Shown: positions 1 to 9,153 of the stretch, piece by piece
Numbering within the stretch: position 1 is the first letter of the stretch
Layout: every line of letters begins with the position of its first letter
Origin: an uncultured beta proteobacterium
Lineage (GTDB): Bacteria > Pseudomonadota > Gammaproteobacteria > Burkholderiales > Burkholderiaceae_C
Direction of reading: 5' to 3'
DNA: 35,234 bases
Assembly: GCA_903927295.1 (NCBI GenBank)
Contig: CAIYMN010000246.1
Coordinates: forward strand, 1-35,234
The notes under the pieces: model-generated
What the model was told of the DNA's origin: nothing
The model's input: only the letters and a program-made list of their open reading frames with translations
Database searches by the model: none
Translations under genes and position numbers: made by a program

Positions 1-1
1 C

Positions 2-236
2 ATGGCCTTCTTTGCCTCGGACGAGTGCCCCTGGCCGGCCATGGGAACAGTGCGGCTTCTGCATGCCAGGCATGATCATGCAGGCCGACTACCTGGTCGA
101 AATCCATCCCGATCTGACCCGGGAAGAGGCACAACGGGGCCTCGAAGGCAATCTTTGCCGCTGCACCGGCTACACCAAGGTGCTGGACGCCGTGGACGCC
201 CTGGTCGAGTCAAGGAAGTGCTGCGGCCGCTGCTAG
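2..236 (+). CDS. [2Fe-2S] subunit of xanthine dehydrogenase-family hydroxylase, 3' part, probable frameshift
   Basis: This is the C-terminal part of the small iron-sulfur subunit of a molybdenum hydroxylase, which passes electrons from the Mo site to the FAD subunit. The window edge cuts off the N-terminus. The motifs QCGFCMPGM and GNLCRCTGY provide the four cysteines of the helical [2Fe-2S] domain. The frame carrying them does not look like the family upstream of position 46, whereas the frame starting at position 2 does. Removing one g from the ggg run at 43-45 joins them as PWPAMEQCGFC. This suggests a one-base indel, either real or an assembly error. The molybdopterin subunit starts 51 bp downstream; the FAD subunit is not visible and may lie upstream. 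Family assignment is secure, the substrate is unknown. Confidence 0.8.
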   Translation, partial: WPSLPRTSAPGRPWEQCGFCMPGMIMQADYLVEIHPDLTREEAQRGLEGNLCRCTGYTKVLDAVDALVESRKCCGRC

Positions 237-287
237 GCACACGGCGACTTCTACATCGGGCAGCAACCTCTTAAAGTTAGCCAATTC

Positions 288-2609
288 ATGGAACAGAACA
301 CCAGCATCTCACCCATCACCAAGACCACCCTGATCGGCCAGCGTGTCAAGAAACCCGACGCGCCCGACAAGGCAACCGGCAAGACGCGTTACATCAATGA
401 CATGGTGCTGCCGCAAATGCTGATCGGCAAGGTGCTTTTCGCCGGACGAGCTCATGCAAGAATCGTCCGCATCGACACCTCGGCGGCAGAAAGGCTGCCT
501 GGCGTCTATGCGGTGCTGACCGGCAAGGATGCCGCCGGACTCAAGTTCGGTTTCGTGCGGGACAACGTCGCACTCAAGGACAAAGTGCGCTGCGAGCACG
601 ATGAGATAGCAGCCGTCGCGGCCGAAACGCAGGAGATTGCCAGCCGTGCGCTCGAACTGATTGAAGTCGAGTACGAGGATCTGCCAGGTGTGTTCTCACC
701 CGAAGCGGGCGCCATGGAAGGCGCAGCGCTGGTCCACGAGAACTTTGCCGGCAACAAGAGCCTGCACTTCGAGTTCAAGCACGGTGACCTCGCCGCGGCA
801 GAAGCGGCTTCCGACTTTGTCGTGGACTCCGTGTTCCGACCGCACCACGTGACGCACTGCTGCATGGGCACTTCCTGCGCCATCGCCGACTTCGACCACA
901 ACGGCAAGCTGACGATCTGGACACAGACCCAGTATCCGTACAACTACAAGATGGATCTTGCCCCTGCACTGGGCATTGATCCCGGCGACATCAGGGTCAT
1001 GCAGCCGCCCGTCGGCGGCGCCTTCGGCTCCAAGCTCGACGTCTACCCCTACGAGCCCATTGCTGCGTTGCTGGCCAGGAAGACCGGTCGGCCGGTCAAG
1101 GTCATCTATTCGCGCGAGGAGGAGTTCAAGGCCTCGCCAACGCGCCAGGCAGCGATCATCCATATGCGCACCGGCTGCAACCGCGAAGGTGTGCTCACTT
1201 TCCGCAGCGCTGACGTGTTGCTGGACAACGGTGCCTACACCTCCTGGGGCCCTACCATTCCGGTCATCATGATGCGCACCACGTCGGGCCACAACCGGGT
1301 GCCGGTAGTGGACTTCAAGGCGCAGGCGATTTACACCAACAACCCTTACGCCGGCTCGTTCCGCGGTTACGGCAACGTCCAGACTACCTACGCTACGGCA
1401 CAGCAGATGGACATGCTGGCCGACATGGTGGACATGGATGCGCTCGATTTCCACATCAAGAATGCGCAGAAGTCCGGCGAAGTCACGCCGCAAAAATCCT
1501 TCCTGCGTGAATGTGCGCTGGTGGAATGTCTGGAGATAGCGGCGGCAGCCTGTGACTACAGCCGCAAGCGCAAGGCGTTCGCGGCAGAACGGGACAAGCC
1601 GGGCCGCTACAAAAAGGGTATCGGCCTGGCTTCATCGATCCACAACGCCGGCGGCGCCAAGATTCACAAGTCAGACGGTATCGGCACCATCCTCAAGATG
1701 GACGATTACGCCCGAGTTACGGTCATTACCGGTGCCTCCGAAATCGGTCAAGGCATCGACGCGGTCATCACGCTGATTGTTGCCGAGGAACTGGGTGTGC
1801 CGCTGGAGCATGTGACCATTGTCAACAACGATTCCGACATCGCTCCGTGGGATGTGGGCGTGCACGCCTCTCGCACCACCTTCATCGCGGGCAACGGCAC
1901 GCGCCGCGCCGCACAAAAGGCGAAGGCGCAGATCCTTCAAGCCGCGCAGACAATGCTCGGCGAACCTGCCAGGGACCTGGACCTGCGCGGCGGCTCCGTC
2001 GTCCGCGAGTACGACGGTACACCGATCATCAAGCTCGACCGACTGCTGCGGCAAATGCATTTCCAGGCCGTACCTGAATTGGTGATGGTTACGGACTATT
2101 ACGAGCCCAAGAGCGAGCCCGAGGGTGCCAAGCACATCTCCGACCACTCGGCTGCCTATTCCCACGCGGTCCATATCGCCGAAATCACGGTCGATACACT
2201 GACCGGCGAGATCAAGGTGGACAGGATCACGGTGGCGCAGGATGTAGGCCGCGTCATCAACCGGATGGGTCTCGAAGGTCAGGTTGAGGGCGGTATTGCC
2301 ATCGGCCTCGGTTACGCCCTGAGTGAAAACATGAGGCTCGAAAAGGGCATGTTGACGAACCCGTGCTTCAGAGATTACAAGCTCATCACGGCGCCGGAGA
2401 TGCCACCTCTTGACATGCACTTCATTGAAAGCAATTGCGCCGAAGGGCCTTATGGCGCCAAGGGTATCTCCGAGCTGCCGACGATCGTCATTGCGCCGGC
2501 CATCGCCAACGCCCTGTACAACGCAACGGGCGTGCGCATCTTCAATCCACCGATGTCGCCAGAGACCGTTGCCCGCGCCATTCATGAATTGAGGCAGTCC
2601 CGCAGCTAG
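288..2609 (+). CDS. Xanthine dehydrogenase-family molybdopterin-binding (large) subunit
   Basis: This is the catalytic subunit of a molybdenum hydroxylase, of the family of 4-hydroxybenzoyl-CoA reductase, CoxL and xanthine dehydrogenase. These enzymes usually hydroxylate aromatic or N-heterocyclic carbons with water, or run the reductive counterpart. The 773 residues are full length for the family. Visible motifs are the cofactor loop GGAFGSK (about 243-249), the AGSFRGYGN segment and GAKGISELP near the C-terminus, whose Glu (about 729) is the expected general base. The CoxL-type AYRCSFR active-site loop is absent, so this is not a form I CO dehydrogenase. A position often occupied by Glu-Pro in relatives reads MGTS here (near 193-196). 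It lies between the [2Fe-2S] subunit and a MoaD-like gene, consistent with a dedicated Mo-enzyme operon. Substrate cannot be deduced. Confidence 0.9.
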   Translation: MEQNTSISPITKTTLIGQRVKKPDAPDKATGKTRYINDMVLPQMLIGKVLFAGRAHARIVRIDTSAAERLPGVYAVLTGKDAAGLKFGFVRDNVALKDKVRCEHDEIAAVAAETQEIASRALELIEVEYEDLPGVFSPEAGAMEGAALVHENFAGNKSLHFEFKHGDLAAAEAASDFVVDSVFRPHHVTHCCMGTSCAIADFDHNGKLTIWTQTQYPYNYKMDLAPALGIDPGDIRVMQPPVGGAFGSKLDVYPYEPIAALLARKTGRPVKVIYSREEEFKASPTRQAAIIHMRTGCNREGVLTFRSADVLLDNGAYTSWGPTIPVIMMRTTSGHNRVPVVDFKAQAIYTNNPYAGSFRGYGNVQTTYATAQQMDMLADMVDMDALDFHIKNAQKSGEVTPQKSFLRECALVECLEIAAAACDYSRKRKAFAAERDKPGRYKKGIGLASSIHNAGGAKIHKSDGIGTILKMDDYARVTVITGASEIGQGIDAVITLIVAEELGVPLEHVTIVNNDSDIAPWDVGVHASRTTFIAGNGTRRAAQKAKAQILQAAQTMLGEPARDLDLRGGSVVREYDGTPIIKLDRLLRQMHFQAVPELVMVTDYYEPKSEPEGAKHISDHSAAYSHAVHIAEITVDTLTGEIKVDRITVAQDVGRVINRMGLEGQVEGGIAIGLGYALSENMRLEKGMLTNPCFRDYKLITAPEMPPLDMHFIESNCAEGPYGAKGISELPTIVIAPAIANALYNATGVRIFNPPMSPETVARAIHELRQSRS

Positions 2610-2625
2610 GGCGGATCGAGCACCC

Positions 2626-2877
2626 ATGAAGCTTCAGTACTTCGCCTGGCTAAGGGATAGCATGGGATGTGATTCCGAGCACATCGTTGTGCCCGCGAAG
2701 GTGAAGAATGTGGGCATGTTGCTCGACTGGCTATCGACCCGGGACGAGCGCTTCAAAAAGGCGTTTGAGTACATCGACGTTGTGCTGGTCTCGGTCAATC
2801 TCAGCTATGCAGATCGCGACTATCCGGTGCGTGATGAGGACGAGGTCATTTTGGCCCCGCCGATCGCGGGCGGCTGA
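2626..2877 (+). CDS. MoaD/ThiS-family sulfur carrier protein
   Basis: This 83-residue protein has the size and C-terminal APPIAGG of the MoaD/ThiS beta-grasp family. In that family the terminal Gly-Gly is activated to a thiocarboxylate, and MoaD donates the dithiolene sulfur of molybdopterin. It starts 16 bp after the molybdopterin-subunit gene and is followed by a CoA-transferase gene on the same strand. The position suggests it serves the neighbouring Mo enzyme. No MoaE partner or MoeB-type activator is present nearby, so it would have to use those encoded elsewhere. A ThiS-like or other sulfur-carrier role cannot be excluded from sequence alone, but the tandem with a Mo hydroxylase favours MoaD. 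Confidence 0.8.
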   Translation: MKLQYFAWLRDSMGCDSEHIVVPAKVKNVGMLLDWLSTRDERFKKAFEYIDVVLVSVNLSYADRDYPVRDEDEVILAPPIAGG

Positions 2878-2926
2878 GCGCCAGACCTTCCATGACTTCT
2901 GAAATGAACTACCTAGCGGAGACTGC

Positions 2927-4117
2927 ATGAAACGTCGCACCGTCCTCTCCATGGAGCAGGCGCTGTCGCTGCCTTACGCCACGCTGCGCTTTGCGCAACT
3001 GGGTTGGCGTGTCATCCGCATCGAGGCCACTCCCAGCGGCCAGGGCCTGCCAGGCGATCCGAACCGCTACATCGGCAGTCGCATCGCAGATGACGACAGG
3101 CGCAGCTATTTCGTTGCGCCCAACGTCGGCAAGGAGGCGATCGCGCTGAATTTGAAAGATGTGCGCGGCCAGCAGTTGCTCAAGCGCCTGATCCACGAAC
3201 TCGATGTGGACGTGTTCTGCTGCAATACGGTACCTGCCCGCTATCAAAGTCTGGGCATCGATCCCGCCACGTTGCGCGCCGCCAAGCCGGAACTGATCTG
3301 GGCCGGCATTTCGGCGATGGGCCCGCGCTACCCCGAGGCTCCCGGGTATGACCCGGTGATTCAGGCCATGAGCGGCTACATGGAAGTCACGGGGGACCCG
3401 AAGGGGCCACCCATGCTCACAGGTATTCCGGTGATTGACCTGAAGGCCGGCGACGAAGTCTATGCCGGCGTAATGCAGGGCTTGCTGGAGCGCTTCGAGA
3501 CCGGCGTCGGCAAGGAGATCCACGTCTCCATGCTGCAGGCTGCGGCGTCCTGGCTCATCACCGTGCTGCCACTGATCGACTACGGCTGCCAGCCGGGCGA
3601 GATCACACGCGCGGGCAACGAACACCGCAAGTTCATCCCGACCAACGTCTATCCTACCAGTGACGGCTTCCTCTTCATGGCCATTGGCAGTGACGTGCAG
3701 TGGCGCCGCTTTACCGCCATCCCGAAGTTCGCCTGCGTTGCGAACGACGTGCGCCACACCAACGAAGGTCGGCACTTGCAGCGCGAAGCCATTCATGCCG
3801 ACATCGCGCAGGTCAGCCGCCAGCACCTGTCCGCCGAAATCCTTGAGGACTTGCGGGCGGCAACGATTCCAGCGACGCGTATCAACGACATTCGCCATGT
3901 GCGCGAGCTTGAACCCTTAAGTGATCGGCTGACCCACACCACTCTCCCCGATGGCAGGGAAGTGAGCATGCAGCCGATGGCAGTCGATATCGACGGCGCG
4001 CAAGGCAATCTTGCCTTCGCACCGAAGTATGGCCAGCACACGCGCAGCGTGCTGGCACAGGCCGGGCTTGTGAACGACGAGGTGCAGGCGCTATATAGTG
4101 CCGGCGTGGTCGCATGA
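2927..4117 (+). CDS. CaiB/BaiF (family III) CoA-transferase
   Basis: Family III CoA-transferases move CoA between acyl donors and carboxylic acids through an aspartyl-CoA anhydride intermediate. The 396 residues match the usual length. The N-terminal segment ([19 protein letters not shown]) resembles the family's Rossmann-like start, and [11 protein letters not shown] places the expected catalytic Asp at about 171. Further family features are [13 protein letters not shown] (about 66-78) and [13 protein letters not shown] (about 140-152). It follows the MoaD-like gene by 49 bp and precedes the ABC-importer genes. This suggests activation or CoA exchange of the imported or hydroxylated acid. 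The N-terminus lacks the usual LEGIRVLDL-type strand sequence, so it is somewhat divergent there. The donor and acceptor acids are unknown. Confidence 0.88.
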   Translation: MKRRTVLSMEQALSLPYATLRFAQLGWRVIRIEATPSGQGLPGDPNRYIGSRIADDDRRSYFVAPNVGKEAIALNLKDVRGQQLLKRLIHELDVDVFCCNTVPARYQSLGIDPATLRAAKPELIWAGISAMGPRYPEAPGYDPVIQAMSGYMEVTGDPKGPPMLTGIPVIDLKAGDEVYAGVMQGLLERFETGVGKEIHVSMLQAAASWLITVLPLIDYGCQPGEITRAGNEHRKFIPTNVYPTSDGFLFMAIGSDVQWRRFTAIPKFACVANDVRHTNEGRHLQREAIHADIAQVSRQHLSAEILEDLRAATIPATRINDIRHVRELEPLSDRLTHTTLPDGREVSMQPMAVDIDGAQGNLAFAPKYGQHTRSVLAQAGLVNDEVQALYSAGVVA

Positions 4118-4193
4118 GTTCGTTTGTTCCCCCGAGGGTCTGCGCGGTCGCCATCGGTGGCCACTTTCACATATCAAAACCAAAGGAGATTTT

Positions 4194-5333
4194 ATGAAGC
4201 AGCTACGCCATGCCATACTCGCGCTGATCAGCACTCTTGCTGTCGGTGCCAGCCAGGCCGAGATCACGATCGGGGTCTCGCTTGGTACGACCGGACCCGG
4301 TGCATCCCTCGGTGTGCCCTACAAGAATGCGTTCCAGTTGGTTCCCAAGACCCTGGGCGGCGAGACCGTGCGCTACATCATCCTGGACGACGAATCCAAA
4401 CCGGATGCCGCTGTCAAGAATGCGCGCAAGTTTGTCAGCGAGGACAAGGTTGACGCGCTGATGGGCTCCAATGGTGTGCCTTCAGCAGTGGCGATGGCAC
4501 AGGTTGCAGCCGAAACCAGGACGCCGATGATCGCGCTGACGCCTTTGCCGCCGCTAGCGCCAGATCGTGCGCTGTGGACTTTTATCGTGCCGCAACCTAC
4601 GGAACTGATGATGAGCGCCGTCGCCCAGCACATGAAGGCCCACGGGGTCAAGACGGTGGGTTACATCGGCTTCTCCGACACCTGGGGCGACATGGTCTAC
4701 AACGCCATGGGTACCTTGGTAGACAACGGCGGGTTCAAGATCCTCACGAACGAGCGCTATGGGCGGGCTGACACCAGCGTAGCGGGTCAGGTTTTGAAAG
4801 TGATGGCGGCGTCACCTGACGCCGTTGTTGTCGGCGGCTCCGGGTCCCCCGGGGCGACACCCCACATCGCGCTGGCCGAGCGCGGCTACAAGGGACCGAT
4901 CTATCACAACCACGGTACCGTTAATCTGCCCTTTATCCAGACCGGCAAGAAGGCTGTCGAGGGTGCCATCGCGCCCACCGGTGCGCTGATCGTCGCTGAG
5001 GAACTCAGCCCCAGTTTCCCAACGAAGACGGTGTCGCTGGACTTTGTCAAGCGCTATGAAGCTGCTTTTGGCGCAGGCAGTCGCAACGCGTTCGGCGGCT
5101 ACAGTTATGACGGCGTGCTCCTCCTCGATGCCGCTGCTGCTGTAGCGTTGAAAAAAGCGAAACCCGGTACCCCGGAGTTCCGCGCTGCATTGCGTGACGC
5201 CTTGGAGAATCTCAAGAATGTGGTCGGCACCCACGGCGTCTACAACATGAGTGCAGCCAACCATAACGGCCTCGATGAGCGGGCACGCGTGCTGGTTCAG
5301 GTCGTGAATGGTGAATGGCGACTGCTGAAGTGA
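4194..5333 (+). CDS. Periplasmic substrate-binding protein of branched-chain-amino-acid-type ABC transporter
   Basis: This is a LivJ-like periplasmic binding protein (type I fold) that would deliver substrate to the LivH/LivMG/LivF complex encoded next. The chosen ATG is preceded by an AAGGAG site and gives a signal peptide (charged MKQLRH, hydrophobic core, SQA|EI cleavage near residue 22). The mature N-terminus EITIGVSLGTTGPGASLG is typical, as is the VSEDKVDALMGSNGVPSAVAMAQ segment. An upstream in-frame ATG at 4098 would bury the signal peptide and overlap the previous gene, so it is rejected. Length is 379 residues. Burkholderiales proteins of this class often bind aromatic acids or other carboxylates rather than leucine, so substrate is open. 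A strong palindromic repeat lies just downstream. Confidence 0.9.
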   Translation: MKQLRHAILALISTLAVGASQAEITIGVSLGTTGPGASLGVPYKNAFQLVPKTLGGETVRYIILDDESKPDAAVKNARKFVSEDKVDALMGSNGVPSAVAMAQVAAETRTPMIALTPLPPLAPDRALWTFIVPQPTELMMSAVAQHMKAHGVKTVGYIGFSDTWGDMVYNAMGTLVDNGGFKILTNERYGRADTSVAGQVLKVMAASPDAVVVGGSGSPGATPHIALAERGYKGPIYHNHGTVNLPFIQTGKKAVEGAIAPTGALIVAEELSPSFPTKTVSLDFVKRYEAAFGAGSRNAFGGYSYDGVLLLDAAAAVALKKAKPGTPEFRAALRDALENLKNVVGTHGVYNMSAANHNGLDERARVLVQVVNGEWRLLK

Positions 5334-5360
5334 TTCGCGCCTGCGAGCCTGATTCCTGCT

Positions 5361-5440
5361 CGTCATTGCGAGGCCCGCAGGGCCGCGGCAATCCATGATC
5401 GATAGCCAACATGGATTGCTTCGCTACGCTCGCAATGACG
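5361..5440. repeat. 80-bp palindromic interspersed repeat
   Basis: The element is an imperfect palindrome. Its ends are CGTCATTGCGAG (5361-5372) and the exact reverse complement CTCGCAATGACG (5429-5440). An inner perfect pair is GCAATCCATG (5388-5397) and CATGGATTGC (5410-5419). From general knowledge, repeats with this CGTCATTGCGAG...CAATCCATG arrangement occur as dispersed copies in many bacterial genomes. Here it separates the binding-protein gene from livH inside an apparent operon. As RNA it would form a long hairpin, which could stabilise or attenuate the upstream message and so raise binding-protein yield over the membrane subunits; that role is inference. Confidence 0.85.
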
Positions 5441-5473
5441 GGGCAGACGCATGCAAAGTGAAGGAGTGAGCGG

Positions 5474-6520
5474 ATGAACAGCGACATCGCACTGTGGCTT
5501 ATTCAGGATGGTGTGACCAGCGGCGCCATCTACGCGCTGCTGGCGCTGGCACTGCTGCTGGTGTTCGCCGTCACACGCATCATCTTTGTGCCACAGGGCG
5601 ACTTCATTTCCTACGCCGGACTCACGCTTGGCACCCTGCAGCTGGGCCAGGTTCCGGGGACGATCTACCTGCTAGCGGGTGGCGCCGTCCTGGTCAGTGC
5701 GATGGAGGCCACGGCGGCGCTGCGTGCAAACACGCCGGGTCGCCTGCTGCGCATCGCCGTCCTGCAATTAGGTCTGCCGCTGGCCATTGCAGCGCTGGCC
5801 GCCTGGGCCGCGCCACGCAAGTTTGCTCCTGCCTTGCAGATGGCCATCACGCTGGCAATTGTGGTGCCCCTGGGCCCGATGCTTTACCGCATTGCCTACC
5901 GGCCACTGGCCAACGCGTCGGTGCTCGTGTTGTTCATTGTTTCGATGGCTGCGCACTACATGCTCACCGGCCTGGGTCTGGTGCTGTTCGGTGGCGAAGG
6001 CTTGCGCACCAACCCGATCTCGGATGTGAAGTTTGATTTGGGCGTGCTCAACATCAGCGCACAAAGCCTGTGGGTGATGGGTTCGAGCCTCGTCTGCATG
6101 ACGGCCCTGTGGTTGTTTTTCGAGCATACGCTGTACGGCACAGCCTTGCGCGCCACGGCCATCAACCGCATCGGTGCGCGCCTGGTAGGGATCCCCAGTG
6201 CGCTGGCCGGCAGCCTGGCGTTCTGGTTGGCGGCGGCGATTGGCGCCCTCTCCGGGATCCTGATTTCGCCTCTCACCACCATCTACTACGACACCGGTTT
6301 GATGATCGGCCTGAAGGGTTTCGTCGGCGCCATCCTGGGGGGCATGGCGAGCTATCCTCTGGCAGCTCTTGGCGCTCTGGCGGTGGGCCTGATCGAGGCC
6401 TTTGCATCGTTCTGGGCCAGCGCACTGAAGGAAAGCATTGTCTTTACCTTCATCATTCCGGTGCTTCTGTGGCGTTCCCTGGTATCGCGTCATGCGGTGG
6501 TCGAGGATGAGGAAGAATGA
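5474..6520 (+). CDS. LivH-type branched-chain amino acid ABC transporter permease
   Basis: This inner-membrane permease carries the LivH-like features [23 protein letters not shown] at the N-terminus and [32 protein letters not shown] near the C-terminus. It is 348 residues, longer than typical LivH (about 300), with extra hydrophobic sequence around residues 60-130. The start is supported by AAGGAG seven bases upstream. The protein ends in an acidic VVEDEEE tail. It is followed after 10 bp by the fused permease-ATPase gene, so translation is probably coupled. It would form the translocation pore with the LivM half of that protein. Confidence 0.9.
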   Translation: MNSDIALWLIQDGVTSGAIYALLALALLLVFAVTRIIFVPQGDFISYAGLTLGTLQLGQVPGTIYLLAGGAVLVSAMEATAALRANTPGRLLRIAVLQLGLPLAIAALAAWAAPRKFAPALQMAITLAIVVPLGPMLYRIAYRPLANASVLVLFIVSMAAHYMLTGLGLVLFGGEGLRTNPISDVKFDLGVLNISAQSLWVMGSSLVCMTALWLFFEHTLYGTALRATAINRIGARLVGIPSALAGSLAFWLAAAIGALSGILISPLTTIYYDTGLMIGLKGFVGAILGGMASYPLAALGALAVGLIEAFASFWASALKESIVFTFIIPVLLWRSLVSRHAVVEDEEE

Positions 6521-6530
6521 GCGGCAAGCC

Positions 6531-8294
6531 ATGAATTCTTCTCAACGCCTCGTGCTTGTCTGCCTGCTCGCCCTGGGCGTGGCACCGCTGATATTGCCTG
6601 AGTTCTATGTAACGCTGCTGTGCTACATCGGCTTGGCAACGCTGGTGGTACTCGGGCTGGTCGTCATGACCGGCGTGGCCGGCATTGTTTCCTTCGGGCA
6701 GCAGGCCTTCGTCGGCGCTGCCGCCTACGCGACGGCGGGCTTGACCACACTGCTTGGCTGGTCGCCCTGGGGCTCGCTGGCAGTGACTATCGTCCTGGTC
6801 GCTGCGATGGCCTTGCTGATTGGCTTTGTCACCTTGAGGTTATCGGGGCACTACCTGTCCATCGCCACCATCGCCTGGGGTATTGCGATCTACTACCTGT
6901 TCGGCAATCTGCCGCAGCTGGGCCAGTACAGTGGCATCGACAACCTGCCTGCCGTCTCGATTGCAGGCTGGGCATTCAACACCGGTCGCCGCTCCTACTT
7001 CCTGATCTGGGCCTTGACTGCGGCGGCGCTGGTCGCAGCGCACAATCTGCTCGACTCACGAGCCGGTCGTGCCGTGCGCGCGCTTCGCTTTCGCAGCGTG
7101 ATGGCCGAGAGTTTTGGCGTCAATACGGCAGCGCTGAAACTGGTCATCTTCGTTCAGGCGGCTGTCCTGGCCGGCCTGGCGGGCTGGCTGCACGCTCACT
7201 ACCTGCGCTTCGTCAGTCCCCATGCTTTTGGCGTAAATGCCGGTATCGACTACCTGTTCATGGCGGTCATCGGCGGTGCCAGCCAGGTCTGGGGCGCTGT
7301 GGTGGGTGCCGCCATCCTGACCGTCCTGAAAGAGTCTCTGAAGGAAGTCGTGCCGCTGGTGCTTCACACGACAGCAAATTACGAGACCATCGTCTTTGGT
7401 GCGCTGATGCTTCTGCTGTTGCACCGCACGCGTGACGGTATTGCCCCGGCGGTCAGCCGTTGGCTGCCCAAGGGGGCAAGGCCTGCACGTCCGGCAGACG
7501 CGCCGGTACCGAGGCTTCGCCAACGCCCTGAGAGCGGAACGCCGCTGCTCGGTGTGGACGGCCTGAACAAGCGCTTCGGTGGCCTGATTGCTGTGAAGGA
7601 TATTTCGTTTTCCATCAACGCGGGTGAAATCCTGGGTCTGATCGGTCCCAACGGCGCCGGCAAGAGCACGGTCTTCAACCTGCTCAGTGGCACGCTAACA
7701 GCCGACAGTGGCTCGGTGAAATTGCTGGGGGCAGCTATCGATGGCCTGCCGGCACGTACGATTGCCCGAAGTGGTCTGGCGCGCACTTTCCAGCACGTCA
7801 ATCTGGTCTCCAACATGAGCGTGCTGGACAACGTTGCGCTCGGCGCGCACCTGCGTGGCGCCAAGGGCACCCTGGCCGCCATGCTGCGAGTGGACCGGTC
7901 TGAAGAGGCGCAACTGCTGGCCGAAGCAGCGCGGCAAATCGAGCGAGTTGGCCTGAGCGAACACATGCATGACGCAGCAGGCAGTTTGCCGCTCGGACAA
8001 CAGCGTATTGTCGAGATTGCGCGCGCCCTGGCGGCCGATCCCTTGTTGCTGCTGCTTGACGAACCTGCGGCGGGTCTGCGCTTCGCCGAAAAGCGTGCCT
8101 TGTCCGAATTGCTGAAGCGACTGCGCGCAGAAGGCCTGACGATCCTGCTGGTCGAGCATGACATGGAATTTGTGATGGGCCTGGTGGACCGTCTGGTGGT
8201 GATGGAATTTGGTGAAAAGCTGGCGACAGGTTTGCCGCAGGAGATCCAGCGCAACCCGGCCGTGATCGAAGCCTATCTGGGAGGCATTGAATGA
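6531..8294 (+). CDS. Fused LivM permease-LivG ATPase of branched-chain-type ABC transporter
   Basis: One polypeptide of about 587 residues joins a LivM-like permease (about 1-310) to a LivG-like ATPase (about 345-587). The permease half shows [20 protein letters not shown] and [18 protein letters not shown]. The ATPase half has Walker [10 protein letters not shown], Walker [13 protein letters not shown] and a switch histidine in LLVEHDME. Its signature loop reads LPLGQQ rather than LSGGQ; LivG proteins commonly diverge here. The two halves are linked by a Pro/Arg/Ala-rich stretch. The ATG at 6531 is chosen because it follows the livH stop by 10 bp; an in-frame ATG at 6507 is possible. Such fusions are familiar in Burkholderiales. 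The stop overlaps an ATG at 8291 that precedes an inserted repeat. Confidence 0.9.
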   Translation: MNSSQRLVLVCLLALGVAPLILPEFYVTLLCYIGLATLVVLGLVVMTGVAGIVSFGQQAFVGAAAYATAGLTTLLGWSPWGSLAVTIVLVAAMALLIGFVTLRLSGHYLSIATIAWGIAIYYLFGNLPQLGQYSGIDNLPAVSIAGWAFNTGRRSYFLIWALTAAALVAAHNLLDSRAGRAVRALRFRSVMAESFGVNTAALKLVIFVQAAVLAGLAGWLHAHYLRFVSPHAFGVNAGIDYLFMAVIGGASQVWGAVVGAAILTVLKESLKEVVPLVLHTTANYETIVFGALMLLLLHRTRDGIAPAVSRWLPKGARPARPADAPVPRLRQRPESGTPLLGVDGLNKRFGGLIAVKDISFSINAGEILGLIGPNGAGKSTVFNLLSGTLTADSGSVKLLGAAIDGLPARTIARSGLARTFQHVNLVSNMSVLDNVALGAHLRGAKGTLAAMLRVDRSEEAQLLAEAARQIERVGLSEHMHDAAGSLPLGQQRIVEIARALAADPLLLLLDEPAAGLRFAEKRALSELLKRLRAEGLTILLVEHDMEFVMGLVDRLVVMEFGEKLATGLPQEIQRNPAVIEAYLGGIE

Positions 8295-8387
8295 GCGCCG
8301 CGCCCGGCCGCCCCAAGCGGGCTCGCACGCCCTCGGGGGGCAGCGCAGTGCGCGCAGCTGCAAGCGTGGGGGCATCATCATGAGCGC
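8291..8387. repeat. Comamonadaceae-type intergenic repeat with flanking 8-bp direct duplication
   Basis: Between the livG-half stop and the likely livF start lies a GC-rich block containing GCCGCCCCAAG, CCCTCGGGGGGCAGCG and AAGCGTGGGGGC. I associate this arrangement with short intergenic repeats in Comamonadaceae genomes. The block is flanked by ATGAGCGC at 8291-8298 and again at 8380-8387, 89 bp apart. One reading is that livF originally began at the ATGA overlap with livG, and the repeat inserted there with target duplication, moving the start to 8380. The duplication could also be chance, because ATGAGCGC is a common gene start in GC-rich genomes. Confidence 0.6.
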
Positions 8388-9111
8388 TCCCTTGTTGCAG
8401 GTGCGCGATTTTGTAGTCGGCTACGGCAAGGTTCGGGCCTTGCATGGGGTGAGTCTGGACGTCGAGGCGGGCAGCATTGTTACCGTGATCGGCCCCAATG
8501 GTGCCGGCAAGACAACTCTGCTGGCGGCCATCATGGGACTGCTTCCCAGCAGCGGTACCCTGCGCTACGGCGACGCGGACGTGACCGGACAAGCCGTCGA
8601 GGCGCGTGTGGCGAACGGCATGTCGCTCGTACCCGAGCGACGGGAACTGTTTGGCGAACTCACGGTCGAAAACAACCTGCGTCTGGGTGCTTTCCACCGG
8701 GTACGTTCAGGTGAGCGGGGAGCAGATCGGGACCTTGAACCCATATACAAGCGCTTTCCGCGCCTGCGCGAGCGCAGCCAGCAACTCGCCGCCACCTTGT
8801 CGGGTGGTGAGCGCCAAATGCTGGCGATCGGGCGTGCCCTGATGGCCAAGCCGCGCCTGTTGATGCTGGACGAACCCAGCCTGGGCCTGGCACCGCGCAT
8901 CGTGCGCGACATCCTGCACATCGTCGCCGAACTGCGTGACACCGGTGTGGCCATTTTGTTGATTGAGCAAAACGCCCGTGCCGCCCTTCAGATCGCTGAC
9001 CGCGGTTATGTTCTGGAAACTGGCGAAGTGGCGCTGAGCGGTACGGCAGCGGAACTGTCCGAGAGCCCACGCATCGTCGAGACCTACCTCGGCTTTGGGG
9101 GCGCTGCATGA
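8380..9111 (+). CDS. LivF-type branched-chain amino acid ABC transporter ATPase
   Basis: This is the second ATPase of the LIV-type importer, 243 residues, matching LivF. Walker A is GPNGAGKTT, the signature loop is LSGGERQ, Walker B is [11 protein letters not shown] and the switch histidine position reads LLIEQN, as is usual in LivF. The [18 protein letters not shown] segment is also LivF-like. The start at 8380 is chosen because homology begins with the sequence [14 protein letters not shown]. The frame is open back to a TTG at 8287, but that stretch encodes an intergenic repeat. Cytoplasmic, paired with the LivG domain of the upstream fusion. Confidence 0.92.
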   Translation: MSAPLLQVRDFVVGYGKVRALHGVSLDVEAGSIVTVIGPNGAGKTTLLAAIMGLLPSSGTLRYGDADVTGQAVEARVANGMSLVPERRELFGELTVENNLRLGAFHRVRSGERGADRDLEPIYKRFPRLRERSQQLAATLSGGERQMLAIGRALMAKPRLLMLDEPSLGLAPRIVRDILHIVAELRDTGVAILLIEQNARAALQIADRGYVLETGEVALSGTAAELSESPRIVETYLGFGGAA

Positions 9112-9153
9112 ACGCTGCGACTCGATCCTGACCTGATAACCGAGATGATCACC

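Noticed and set aside
1671-2627. 318-codon open frame on the - strand opposite the molybdopterin subunit
   Set aside because: Antisense shadow with no recognisable motif.
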